From DASZGI01 sp035938995 (GTDB taxonomy: Bacteria; Actinomycetota; Actinomycetes; Streptomycetales; Catenulisporaceae): a stretch of 46,179 bases of DNA. Below, piece by piece: positions 9,002 through 17,364 of the stretch. The DNA is taken from assembly GCF_035938995.1 (NCBI RefSeq), contig NZ_DASZGI010000041.1:1-46179 (forward strand). The letters are read 5' to 3'. Each line of letters begins with the position of its first letter. The first letter of the stretch is position 1. The position numbers and the translations under genes are program-made. The notes below the pieces were generated by a model, which worked only from the letters and a program-made list of their open reading frames with translations, was not told the DNA's origin and ran no database searches.

Positions 9002-9016
9002 CGGAAGAAAACGTTG

Positions 9017-10609
9017 ATGAGCCTGTCCCTGCGCTATGCGGCCCGCTCCCATGTCGGCCTGATCCGCGACGGCAACGAGGACTCGGGTTACGCCGGGCCC
9101 CGGCTGCTGGTCGTCGCGGACGGCATGGGCGGCCAGGCGGCCGGCGAACTGGCCTCCTCGGTCGTGGTGCGGACGATGGCGCAGCTCGACGCGCCGGGCG
9201 GGCCGCTGCCCGGCGACCCGATCCAGGCGCTGGCCGACCGGATCCACGAGGCGCACGAGCGGCTGCACACGATCATCACCGACAACCCGCAGCTGGAGGG
9301 CATGGGCACGACGCTCACCGCCTTCCTGTTCGGCGAGGACCGCATCGCGTTCGCGCACATCGGCGACTCGCGGGCGTACCGGCTGCGCGGCGGGCGGCTC
9401 GAACAGCTGACGTCCGACCACACCTGGGTGCAGCGGCTGGTCGACGAGGGCCGGATCAGCGAGGAGGAGGCGGGCCACCACCCGCAGCGCTCGCTGCTCA
9501 TGCGGGCGCTGGACGGCCGCGGCCAGGTCGCCGACGCCGATCTGTCGCTCACCGACGCCCAGCCCGGCGACCGGATGATGCTCTGCAGCGACGGCCTGTC
9601 CAGCTTCGTGTCCTTCGACACCCTCGAGCAGACCCTCGCCGGATACGCCGACCCGCACCAAGCCGCCGAAGCACTCATACAGCTGGCCCTGCGCGCCGGC
9701 GGCCCGGACAACGTGACCTGCATCATCGCGGACCTGTTCGACTCCTCGTTCCACGGCCAGGGCGCGTCGCCCAACGCGGACACCCAGTACATCGAGATGC
9801 CGGTCGTCGTGGGCGCGGCGGCCGAGCACCGCGGCGGGCTGCCGACCTTCGGCTCTCCCCAGTCGCAGACCGCTGTTATGCCGGCCGTTCCCCCCGGTCA
9901 GGATGCGGCGCCGGCCGGGGACGAGATCCCCGGCGACACTCCGGCCGGTCGCGCGGCCCGGCTGCGGCGCACGAATCGGCGCGAGAACGACGCCGCGCGG
10001 AATCCAGGGGAGCCGGTCGCCGGCGAGGAGGCCGAGGAGCGCAGGCGCAACCGCTGGATCAAGCCGACGATCGTCACCGTGGTGTGCGTGGCCGTGCTCG
10101 GCGCGCTGGGCGGCGGCGCGTACTACTGGACCCAGCAGCAGTACTACGTCGCGGACGACAACGGGCAGGTCGCCATCTACCAGGGCGTCACGGGCTCGGT
10201 CGTCGGGTTCAAGCTCTCCCACGTGTACTCGACGGACCCGAAGGTCGAAGTCAGCACCCTGCCGACCGCCAACCAGACCCGGGTGCGCGGCTCCATCACC
10301 GCGACCAGCCTCTCCGACGCGCAGTCGATAGTGCACACCCTTTCCGTGCTCGGCGCCACCTGCGCAGCGCTGTCAGCCACGCCCTCGTCGTCGCCGCCGG
10401 TCCCGCCGAGCACTGGTCCGACCGGCGCCCCGCGGACGACTCCCGGGTCTCCGGCGCTCGGCAAGAGCTCGACGCCGCCGGTCTCGCCGGGCGGCAAGGG
10501 GGCGGCCAACAGCCCGACGGCGAACCCAACCCCCTCCCCATCCGTGAGCCCCAGTGCGGTGACCGCCAACCAGCTCGCCGCCGGCTGCCCGGGTGTGGGC
10601 CCGAGCTGA
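9017..10609 (+). CDS. pstP: PP2C-family Ser/Thr protein phosphatase with transmembrane anchor
   Basis: A 530-aa metal-dependent phosphatase that reverses phosphorylation by the PknB-type kinase. The PP2C core (about residues 1-240) shows the metal-binding acidic motifs GNEDSG, VADGMGG, GDSRAYRL, CSDGLSSF and PDNVTCI. A disordered linker leads to a transmembrane helix (VTVVCVAVLGALGGGAYYW, about residue 352-372). A small extracellular domain and a long Ser/Pro/Thr-rich tail follow. ATG 9017 is preferred over TTG 9014 because homologues begin MSLSLRYA. GGAAG at 9003-9007 is a suitable ribosome binding site. The gene lies between fhaB and rodA as in other actinobacteria. Confidence 0.94.
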   Translation: MSLSLRYAARSHVGLIRDGNEDSGYAGPRLLVVADGMGGQAAGELASSVVVRTMAQLDAPGGPLPGDPIQALADRIHEAHERLHTIITDNPQLEGMGTTLTAFLFGEDRIAFAHIGDSRAYRLRGGRLEQLTSDHTWVQRLVDEGRISEEEAGHHPQRSLLMRALDGRGQVADADLSLTDAQPGDRMMLCSDGLSSFVSFDTLEQTLAGYADPHQAAEALIQLALRAGGPDNVTCIIADLFDSSFHGQGASPNADTQYIEMPVVVGAAAEHRGGLPTFGSPQSQTAVMPAVPPGQDAAPAGDEIPGDTPAGRAARLRRTNRRENDAARNPGEPVAGEEAEERRRNRWIKPTIVTVVCVAVLGALGGGAYYWTQQQYYVADDNGQVAIYQGVTGSVVGFKLSHVYSTDPKVEVSTLPTANQTRVRGSITATSLSDAQSIVHTLSVLGATCAALSATPSSSPPVPPSTGPTGAPRTTPGSPALGKSSTPPVSPGGKGAANSPTANPTPSPSVSPSAVTANQLAAGCPGVGPS

Positions 10610-10672
10610 GCCGGGGGCCGGAACCGCCCGAGGGTCCGGTGACGTCCGCACTTGAGGGATGACAGGAACGCG

Positions 10673-12103
10673 ATGTCGATGACCACCACACCGCCGGGGC
10701 CGGCCGTGCCGCCGCCGCTCGCGGTGTCGGCCAACGAGCCGGAGATCCCCAAGCGCCGGAACGTCGAGGCCCTGCTGCTTCTGCTGGCGCTCGCCATCGG
10801 CCTGTTCGCGTACGCGAACGTCGATCAGGCGATGACCGGGAAGTACCCGTCGAACCTGACGGCCCTCGGCGTCGAATTCGGCGTCGTGCTGCTCGCCGCG
10901 CATCTGGTGGTGCGCCGCTTCGCGCCCTATGCCGACCCGGTGATCCTTCCGGTCGCCGCGATGATCAACGGGCTCGGACTGGTCCTGATCCACCGGCTCG
11001 ACCCCTACAACATCGCCAACAAGCTCGCGCCCAAGGGCGGGGCGGCGCCGACCCAGGCGATCTACACCGTCGTCGGTCTCGTCGTGTTCATCGCGGTCCT
11101 GATCATCATCCGCGACCACCGGGTCCTGCAGCGGTACACCTATATCTCCGCGCTCGTGGGCCTGTTCCTGGTCGGCCTGCCGGCGGTGCTGCCCGCACGC
11201 ATCTCCGAGGTGAACGGCGCCCGCAGCTGGATCCGGCTCGGCGGCTTCTCGGTGCAGCCGGCCGAGTTCGGCAAGCTGCTGCTGGTCAGCTTCTTCGCCG
11301 CGTTCCTGCACGCGAAGCGGGACGCGCTGGCGTTGGCGAGCCGCCGGGTGCTGGGCGTCTACCTGCCGCGCGGCCGCGACCTCGGGCCGATCCTGGTCTG
11401 CTGGGGGTTCGCGATGCTGGTGCTGATCCGGGAGACCGACCTCGGCGTCTCGCTGATGTTCTTCGGCGCCTTCGTGATCATGCTGTACATGGCCACCGAG
11501 CGCACCAGCTGGCTGCTGTTCGGCGTCCTGCTGTTCGTCGGCGGCGCCACGATCGTGGCGAAGATCTCCCCGCACGTCATGGTCCGGGTGACCTCCTGGC
11601 TGCACCCGTTCTCCGACGTGCACAACACCACCCGGCAGATCGCCCAGTCCATGTACGCCTTCGCCAACGGCGGGCTGTTCGGGACCGGGCTCGGCCAGGG
11701 CTACCCGACCCAGGTGGGCTTCGCCAACAACGCCGACTTCATCCTGGACACGGTCGGCGAGGAGCTGGGGCTGGTCGGGCTCACCGCCCTGCTCATCGCC
11801 TACGCGATGATCGTGGTGCGCGGCGTGAAGGCCGCCATGCTGGTGCGCGACCCCTACGGCAAGCTGCTCGGCGCGGGCCTCGCGGTGACTTTCTGCCTCC
11901 AGGTCTTCATCACGGCGGGCGGCGTGATGCGGCTGATCCCGATGACCGGCCTGCCGATGCCGTTCCTCGCATACGGCGGTTCGGCGCTCATCGCGAACTG
12001 GATCCTGGTGGCCCTGCTGCTGCGGATCTCCGACGCGGCGCGGCGGCCGCTCCCGCCGGCCATCCCGCTCAGCGACGAGATGACCCAGGTGGTGAAGGCG
12101 TGA
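10673..12103 (+). CDS. rodA: SEDS peptidoglycan glycosyltransferase (RodA/FtsW family)
   Basis: A 476-aa polytopic membrane protein with about 10-12 hydrophobic helices. It polymerises glycan strands from lipid II together with the class B penicillin-binding protein encoded next. The SEDS signature GARSWIRLGGFSVQPAEFGK and the NNADFILDTVGEELG loop are conserved. ATG 10673 is taken as start; the frame is open to a TTG at 10652, and ATG 10679 is also possible. The stop overlaps the pbpA start in GTGA (12100-12103), implying translational coupling. Its place between pstP and pbpA is the standard actinobacterial arrangement. Confidence 0.94.
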   Translation: MSMTTTPPGPAVPPPLAVSANEPEIPKRRNVEALLLLLALAIGLFAYANVDQAMTGKYPSNLTALGVEFGVVLLAAHLVVRRFAPYADPVILPVAAMINGLGLVLIHRLDPYNIANKLAPKGGAAPTQAIYTVVGLVVFIAVLIIIRDHRVLQRYTYISALVGLFLVGLPAVLPARISEVNGARSWIRLGGFSVQPAEFGKLLLVSFFAAFLHAKRDALALASRRVLGVYLPRGRDLGPILVCWGFAMLVLIRETDLGVSLMFFGAFVIMLYMATERTSWLLFGVLLFVGGATIVAKISPHVMVRVTSWLHPFSDVHNTTRQIAQSMYAFANGGLFGTGLGQGYPTQVGFANNADFILDTVGEELGLVGLTALLIAYAMIVVRGVKAAMLVRDPYGKLLGAGLAVTFCLQVFITAGGVMRLIPMTGLPMPFLAYGGSALIANWILVALLLRISDAARRPLPPAIPLSDEMTQVVKA

Positions 12104-13581
12104 ACCGGCCGATCAAGAAGGTGGCGATCTTCTGCCTCGCCCTGTTCGCCGCGCTGTTCGTGAACGCGAACTACATCCAGGTGGTCAGCGCCTCCTCGTA
12201 CTCGCAGCACTCGGACAACGCGCGCAACCTGATCTACGCGTACAAGTACCCGCGCGGCTCGATCATCGTCGACGGCAAGCCGATCGCCACATCAGTCGCG
12301 ACGAGTGACACGCTCAAGTACCTAAGGCAGTACTCGGATGGTCAGCTCTACGCGCAGGCGACCGGATACTTCTCCATCAACTACGGCTCGACCTCGATCG
12401 AGAAGTACGAGAACGCGCTGCTTCAGGGCACCGACCCCCGGCTTTCCACGCAGCAGTTCCTGAACCAGATCCAGGACAAGAGCCGCAGCGGCGGATCGGT
12501 CGTGCTGACCCTCAACGGCGCCGCGCAGCAGGCCGCGGCCAACGGTCTGGCGAACGTCGGCGGCGGCAAGGAGGTCGAGGGCGCGGTGGTGGCGCTGGAC
12601 CCGAAGACCGGAGCGATCCTGGCCCTGGTCTCGGAACCGACCTACGACCCCAACGCGCTGGCCTCGCACAACACCTCGGCCGCGGCCCAGGCGGCCAACG
12701 CGCTCAACGCCGACCCGCTCCAGCCGAACCTGGACCGGGCGCTCGCGCAGACCTACCCGCCCGGCTCCACCTTCAAGATCATCACCTCGGCGGCGGCGAT
12801 GCAGAACGGCGTCGGCGGCAACCCGGTGAACGAGAACACGAACATCAACGCCCCGGTCGACCTGCTGAACCTGCCGGGCAGCACCGCGACGATCCAGAAC
12901 GACCAAGGCGAGACCTGCGCCAGCACCGTCCTGATCGACGCCTTCACCCAGTCCTGCAACACCATCTACGGGCAGCTCGGCCTCGACCTCGGCGGCGCCA
13001 AGCTCCAGGCCGAGGCGCAGAAGTGGGGCTTCGACCAGGCCGGCCCGAGCGTCCCGATGCCGGCCGCCCAGTCCGTGGTGCCCACCGGGCTGTCCCAGGC
13101 CCAGGCCGCGCAGTCCGCGATCGGCCAGTTCAACGACCGGATGACCCCGCTGCAAGGGGCGATGATCGCCGCGGGCGTGGCCAACGGCGGCGTGATCATG
13201 CAGCCCTACCTGGTCAAGCAGGAACTGGACACGAAGGGCAACGTGCTGTCCACCACGAATCCGAATCAGCTGTACAACCCGATCACGTCGGACCAGGCGA
13301 ACCAGCTGAGGGACATGATGGTCTCGGTCGTGCAGAACGGGACCGGAACCGCGGCCCAGATCAACGGCGTCCAAGTCGCCGGGAAGACTGGCACCGCCCA
13401 GCGCGGCGCCGGGCAGAACGCCCTGGCCTGGTTCCTGGCGTTCGCCCCCGCAAACGATCCCAAGGTGGCGGTGGCGGTGCTGGTCCAGGACAACAACCCG
13501 AACGCCGGCGACGTCTACGGCGGCACCCTCGCCGCTCCGATCGCGAAGAGCGTGATCCAGGCGGTGCTCGGCGCGCAGTGA
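12100..13581 (+). CDS. pbpA: Class B penicillin-binding protein (PbpA), transpeptidase
   Basis: A 493-aa membrane-anchored DD-transpeptidase that crosslinks peptidoglycan, working with the adjacent RodA. The short cytoplasmic N terminus and single helix (about residues 5-25) are followed by the pedestal domain and the penicillin-binding domain. Catalytic motifs are SxxK (STFK, S223), SxN (SCN, S285) and KTG (K429-T-G). The start is GTG 12100, overlapping rodA by four bases. All active-site residues are present, so the enzyme should be functional. Confidence 0.95.
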   Translation: MNRPIKKVAIFCLALFAALFVNANYIQVVSASSYSQHSDNARNLIYAYKYPRGSIIVDGKPIATSVATSDTLKYLRQYSDGQLYAQATGYFSINYGSTSIEKYENALLQGTDPRLSTQQFLNQIQDKSRSGGSVVLTLNGAAQQAAANGLANVGGGKEVEGAVVALDPKTGAILALVSEPTYDPNALASHNTSAAAQAANALNADPLQPNLDRALAQTYPPGSTFKIITSAAAMQNGVGGNPVNENTNINAPVDLLNLPGSTATIQNDQGETCASTVLIDAFTQSCNTIYGQLGLDLGGAKLQAEAQKWGFDQAGPSVPMPAAQSVVPTGLSQAQAAQSAIGQFNDRMTPLQGAMIAAGVANGGVIMQPYLVKQELDTKGNVLSTTNPNQLYNPITSDQANQLRDMMVSVVQNGTGTAAQINGVQVAGKTGTAQRGAGQNALAWFLAFAPANDPKVAVAVLVQDNNPNAGDVYGGTLAAPIAKSVIQAVLGAQ

Positions 13582-13871
13582 GGCGCGGCGGTCGGCCTGA
13601 TGCGCCGCGCGTGGCGCGGTGCGCGCGGCGGCTGCGGCGTTCCCTACTGCGCCGCGCGCCGGGCGTGAAACAATCGCGCCGACCGGGTTGAGTACGGTCG
13701 CACGGTCCGGCGGCACGCCGACCGCACGACGGAGCACAACCGCACAAGCAGCACCATGACGAACAGTGTCACCCGAAAACTGCAGCTACACGAGGACTAA
13801 AGACCCAGAAGATCGCCGATCAGGCCGGGCGAGGTGCCCGGGCGGCCGGCGGCAGGGGAAGGGCTGAACTG

Positions 13872-15797
13872 ATGGAAGAGCCGCGTCGCCTGGGCAACAG
13901 GTACGAGCTCGGCGCGGTACTGGGTCGCGGCGGGATGGCCGAGGTGTTCATGGCCCGCGACATCCGGCTGGGCCGGGCCGTCGCGGTCAAGACGCTGCGC
14001 GCGGACATGGCGCGCGACGCGACGTTCCAGGCTCGGTTCCGGCGGGAGGCCCAGTCGGCGGCGTCGCTCAACCACCCGGCGATCGTCGCGGTGTACGACA
14101 CCGGCGAGGACTACATCGGCGGGCTGTCCCTGCCGTACATCGTCATGGAGTACGTCGACGGCTCCACCCTGCGCGATCTGCTGCACTCGGGCCGGCGGCT
14201 GCTGCCGGAGCGGGCCCTCGAGATCACCGCGGGCGTACTCCAGGCGCTGGACTACAGCCACCGCAACGGGATCATCCACCGCGACATCAAGCCGGCGAAC
14301 GTCATGCTCACCCGGCAGGGCGCGGTCAAGGTGATGGACTTCGGCATCGCACGCGCCATGGGCGACCAGGGCATGACGATGACCCAGACCTCCGCGGTCA
14401 TCGGCACCGCCCAGTACCTGTCGCCCGAGCAGGCCAAGGGCGAGACGGTGGACGCCCGCTCTGACCTGTACTCGACCGGCTGCCTGCTCTACGAGCTGCT
14501 CACCGGCCGGCCACCCTTCGTCGGCGACTCCCCGGTGGCGGTGGCGTACCAGCACGTGCGTGAGGCTCCGCTGCCGCCGTCGCACCACGACCCGGAGGTT
14601 CCGGCGGTCGCGGACGCGATCACGCTCAAGGCACTGGGCAAGCACCCGGACGAGCGCTACCAGTCGGCCGAGGAGATGCGCGCGGACATCGAGCGGGCGC
14701 TGGACGGACGGCCGATCGCCGCCGCGCCCACTCTCGTCGCCGGATACGGCGCCGCGAACGCGCCGACCCAGGTGGTCTCCAACGCTGCCGGGTACGGCGG
14801 CGGCCAGGCCACGGCGGGCTACGGTCCGCCGACCCGCTACCAGCCGACCCAATACCAGCCCGCGGCCGCGGCGTACGCCGACGAAGAGGCCGAGCCGGGC
14901 CCGCGCCGCCGATCCGACGGCCCCGGCGGCGGCCGCCAGAAGAAGAGCGACAAGACCGGGTACATCATCCTCGGCGTCGTGCTGGTGATCGCCATCGTCG
15001 CGGCCGTGGTCCTGGCCAACATCCTCGGCAGCGGCGGGGGCGGGGCGAAGGCCTCGACGGTCCCGAACATCGTGGGCCTCTCGGTCAACGACGCCAACGC
15101 GAAGCTGACCTCGGCCGGCCTCAAGCTCGGCACCTCCACCTGCGGCACCGGCCAGTCCAGCACGCAGTACCCGAACGGCCAGATCCTGTCGCAGAACCCG
15201 AACAACGGCGCCGCGGCGACGTCCGGCGAGGCGGTCAACTACTGCGTGTCCTCCGGAGCGCAGCAGTACAAGATGCCGGCCACCACGGACCTGAACAGCC
15301 GCACCGCCGACGCCGTGAAGCAGACGCTGACCCAGTACGGCTTCACCACCATCACCGAGCAGTCGACCACCAGCCAGACCGTCCCGTCGGGCAACGTCAT
15401 CGACGTCCAGGACACCAACGGCAACTCGCTGGCCGGCAAGGACGTCGCGGTGAACACCCCGATCGTGCTGGTCGTGTCGAACGGCAAGCAGTCCGGGAAC
15501 GTGCCGAACGTGGTCGGGCACCAGCTGACCGACGCGCAGAACGCGATCACCACCGCCGGGTTCACGGTCGGCGGGATCACATACCAGAACAGCGACACCT
15601 ACCCGTCCGGAACGGTGATCAGCGAGAGCCCGACCGGCCAGCAGCAGCAGGGCACCGCGATCAACCTGGTGGTCTCACAGGGCCCGGCGAACCAGAACCC
15701 GCCGACCGACACCCCGAGCGCGACCTCGACCTGCACGTTCTTCGGCCTGAACTGCCCCTCGCCGACCGCGAGCGCGTCCAAGGGCGGCGGCAACTAA
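13872..15797 (+). CDS. pknB: PknB-type Ser/Thr kinase with three PASTA domains
   Basis: A 641-aa receptor kinase controlling cell-wall synthesis. The kinase domain has glycine loop GRGGMAE, K40, HRDIKPAN (D138), DFG (D156) and the GTAQYLSPEQA activation segment, so it looks catalytically complete. A juxtamembrane linker contains PTQVV and TRYQPTQYQP, candidate phosphothreonines. A transmembrane helix (YIILGVVLVIAIVAAVVL) leads to three PASTA repeats starting VPNIVGL, YKMPATT and VPNVVGH. These are expected to bind muropeptides or lipid II. The second repeat is divergent. A short Ser/Thr tail with two cysteines ends the protein. ATG 13872 is preceded by GGGGAAGGG. A 290-base gap from pbpA suggests an additional promoter. 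The intact HRD contrasts with the HGN of the kinase at 328. Confidence 0.96.
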   Translation: MEEPRRLGNRYELGAVLGRGGMAEVFMARDIRLGRAVAVKTLRADMARDATFQARFRREAQSAASLNHPAIVAVYDTGEDYIGGLSLPYIVMEYVDGSTLRDLLHSGRRLLPERALEITAGVLQALDYSHRNGIIHRDIKPANVMLTRQGAVKVMDFGIARAMGDQGMTMTQTSAVIGTAQYLSPEQAKGETVDARSDLYSTGCLLYELLTGRPPFVGDSPVAVAYQHVREAPLPPSHHDPEVPAVADAITLKALGKHPDERYQSAEEMRADIERALDGRPIAAAPTLVAGYGAANAPTQVVSNAAGYGGGQATAGYGPPTRYQPTQYQPAAAAYADEEAEPGPRRRSDGPGGGRQKKSDKTGYIILGVVLVIAIVAAVVLANILGSGGGGAKASTVPNIVGLSVNDANAKLTSAGLKLGTSTCGTGQSSTQYPNGQILSQNPNNGAAATSGEAVNYCVSSGAQQYKMPATTDLNSRTADAVKQTLTQYGFTTITEQSTTSQTVPSGNVIDVQDTNGNSLAGKDVAVNTPIVLVVSNGKQSGNVPNVVGHQLTDAQNAITTAGFTVGGITYQNSDTYPSGTVISESPTGQQQQGTAINLVVSQGPANQNPPTDTPSATSTCTFFGLNCPSPTASASKGGGN

Positions 15798-15834
15798 CCG
15801 CGCGGGACGACGAGTACGCGACGACAACGACACC

Positions 15835-15862
15835 GGCGCCGCCCGAAATCTCGGGCGGCGCC
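15835..15862. terminator. Bidirectional hairpin terminator between pknB and the amidotransferase gene
   Basis: A perfect 12-bp inverted repeat, GGCGCCGCCCGA and TCGGGCGGCGCC, with loop AATC. It lies between two convergent genes, so it can end both transcripts. There is no T-run, which is common for actinobacterial terminators. Confidence 0.8.
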
Positions 15863-15891
15863 GACTGCGTCGCATGGGCTCGTCGAAGCTG

Positions 15892-16515
15892 TTACGCGGG
15901 CACGACGGGCGCCAGACCCACCGAGCGGGCCACGGCCTTGTCGTCGCCACAGACCATGAGCCAGTTGGCCAGCATTCGGTGGCCGCCTTCGGTGAGCACG
16001 GACTCCGGGTGGAACTGCACCGCCTCGATAGGCAGCGCGGTGTGCCTAATCCCCATAATCACGCCGCTGTCCGTGCGAGCCGTGACGACGAGCTCGTCCG
16101 GGACCGTGTCCGGCTCGATGGCCAGCGAGTGGTAGCGCGTCGCGGTGAAGGGATCGGGCAACCCGGCGAAGACGCCCGAGCCGTCGTGCGTGACCGGGCT
16201 GGTCTTGCCGTGCAGCAGCTCCGGAGCGCGGTCCACGACGGCGCCGAAGGCGACTGCGATGGACTGGAGCCCGAGGCAGACGCCGAACAGCGGCTTGCCG
16301 ACCTGCGCGCAGTGGCGCACCATCGGCACGCAGATCCCGGCCTCTTCGGGCGTGCCCGGCCCCGGGGAGAGCAGCACGCCGTCGAAATCGTCCGCGGCCT
16401 CCACGGCGACCGCGTCGTTGCGGTGTACCTCGCATTCGGCGCCGAGCTGGTAGAGGTACTGGACAAGGTTGAACACGAACGAGTCGTAGTTGTCGACCAC
16501 CAGGATGCGCGCCAT
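15892..16515 (-). CDS. Glutamine amidotransferase, anthranilate/aminodeoxychorismate synthase component II
   Basis: A 207-aa class I glutamine amidotransferase. It supplies ammonia from glutamine to a chorismate-using synthase for p-aminobenzoate (folate) or anthranilate (tryptophan). The N terminus is MARILVVDNYDSFVFNLVQYL. The oxyanion region is SPGPGTPEEAG, the nucleophile is in FGVCLGLQS, and the His/Glu pair is in VQFHPES. ATG 16515 is the conventional start; GTG 16519-16521 two codons upstream is also possible. No component I gene is adjacent, as is usual for this near-origin copy in Streptomyces-like genomes. pabA and trpG cannot be separated by sequence alone. Confidence 0.9.
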   Translation of the reverse strand: MARILVVDNYDSFVFNLVQYLYQLGAECEVHRNDAVAVEAADDFDGVLLSPGPGTPEEAGICVPMVRHCAQVGKPLFGVCLGLQSIAVAFGAVVDRAPELLHGKTSPVTHDGSGVFAGLPDPFTATRYHSLAIEPDTVPDELVVTARTDSGVIMGIRHTALPIEAVQFHPESVLTEGGHRMLANWLMVCGDDKAVARSVGLAPVVPA

Positions 16516-16558
16516 GCGCACAGGATAACGGCGCGGGAGGCGCCGGCCTCGGTCCGCG

Positions 16559-16720
16559 TTACTGGTTCAGCGAACCGTTGTTGTCGAAGGGCAGACGCGG
16601 CTCGGCCCAGGGGAAGACGAACTGGAAGAGCACGAAAACGATGAGTGCGAACAGGAGCAGCATCCCCAGCGCTTTCACCCACGCCGCCCCGGGCAGGTGC
16701 CGCCAGACCCAGCCGTACAA
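16559..16720 (-). CDS. Small membrane protein, 53 aa
   Basis: A short minus-strand frame with clear protein character. It reads GWVWRHLPGAAWVKALGM, then a hydrophobic helix LLLFALIVFVLFQFVFPW, then AEPRLPFDNNGSLNQ. Similar tiny proteins ending in FPW-x-x-P-x-LPF occur beside crgA or class E sortase genes in actinomycetes, as far as I recall. The only start with a ribosome site is TTG 16720, preceded by GGAAGG. The frame is closed 5' by a stop near 16784. It lies 38 bases upstream of the amidotransferase gene on the same strand, so the two may be cotranscribed. Function unknown; a role at the envelope or division site is inferred only from topology and position. Confidence 0.7.
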   Translation of the reverse strand: MYGWVWRHLPGAAWVKALGMLLLFALIVFVLFQFVFPWAEPRLPFDNNGSLNQ

Positions 16721-16741
16721 GGGACCGCCGCCTTCCGTGCT

Positions 16742-16772
16742 CGCGAATCGCTTACCTTCACAACGATTCGCG
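16742..16772. promoter_or_regulatory. Perfect 9-bp inverted repeat in a divergent promoter region
   Basis: CGCGAATCG (16742-16750) and CGATTCGCG (16764-16772) are exact complements separated by 13 bases. They lie between the small membrane protein gene (minus) and crgA (plus), 21 bases upstream of the former's start. A dimeric regulator could bind here; which one is unknown. Confidence 0.5.
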
Positions 16773-16931
16773 TAGTCGTTCGGTCACCTAGAGGAATCGG
16801 CCTTCGCGTGCTCGAGCCGAAGCCGTGTCGGGGTCGGGGAATAGTGCCCCGGCGCTGTGCCAATGGCCGCCGCCCCGATACGCTATGTCTGCCGCACAGC
16901 TTGTCGATGAGTCAGTGACCAGGAGAGTTCC

Positions 16932-17177
16932 GTGCCCAAGTCGAAGACCCGGGAGAAGGCGGTCTTCACCCCGCCCGAGCAGAAGGTCCAGAAGATCAAG
17001 GTCGAGTCCTCGACCTGGATCCCCCGCTTCATGGTCGCGTTCTTCGTCATCGGCCTGGCCTGGATGGTGGCGTACTACCTCGGCCTGAACTGGACGGCCT
17101 CGCTGGGCGCCTGGAACGTGGTCATCGGCTTCGCGTTCATCGCGGGCGGCTTCGTCATCTCGACCCGCTGGCGCTGA
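16932..17177 (+). CDS. crgA: Cell division protein CrgA
   Basis: An 81-aa division regulator with two transmembrane helices (about residues 30-50 and 61-77) and a basic N terminus, MPKSKTREKAVFTPP. CrgA helps recruit or restrain the FtsZ/FtsI division machinery in Streptomyces and mycobacteria. Start is GTG 16932 with AGGAGAG immediately upstream. The protein ends FVISTRWR, typical of the family. Its position next to the pknB cluster is conserved near the origin. Confidence 0.95.
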   Translation: MPKSKTREKAVFTPPEQKVQKIKVESSTWIPRFMVAFFVIGLAWMVAYYLGLNWTASLGAWNVVIGFAFIAGGFVISTRWR

Positions 17178-17248
17178 CGACCGGCTCCTGTGCCCCGCCT
17201 TGCACTCCTGTGTCGTCGGAGTGCGCGCTCCACAGCTTCGCCGGGCAA

Positions 17249-17300
17249 TTTTCCACAGGAGTATCCACAGTGTGGATAAGTTCACACCATCTGTGGATAA
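17249..17300. promoter_or_regulatory. Cluster of DnaA-box-like 9-mers
   Basis: Four matches to TTATCCACA-type boxes lie within 52 bases: TTTTCCACA (17249-17257), GTATCCACA (17261-17269), and TGTGGATAA twice (17271-17279 and 17292-17300). The last two are the exact complement of TTATCCACA. The middle pair forms a perfect palindrome, TATCCACA-G-TGTGGATA. The cluster lies between the 3' ends of convergent crgA and rhomboid genes, so it is unlikely to be a promoter operator. A DnaA-titrating or origin-accessory role is inferred. Confidence 0.65.
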
Positions 17301-17364
17301 CCCTGAATGATCAAGCTCTCGGGTGACGGTACCCCGTGTCCTGCCGCGCTGACCTCCGCTCTCG

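Noticed and set aside
8366..10336. Minus-strand frame of 656 codons opposite fhaB and pstP
   Set aside because: Antisense shadow of well-supported genes, His/Arg/Gly-rich without domain signatures.
13756..13800. 14-codon frame (MTNSVTRKLQLHED) ahead of pknB, possible leader peptide
   Set aside because: No ribosome site and no attenuator structure seen; too short to support without conservation data.
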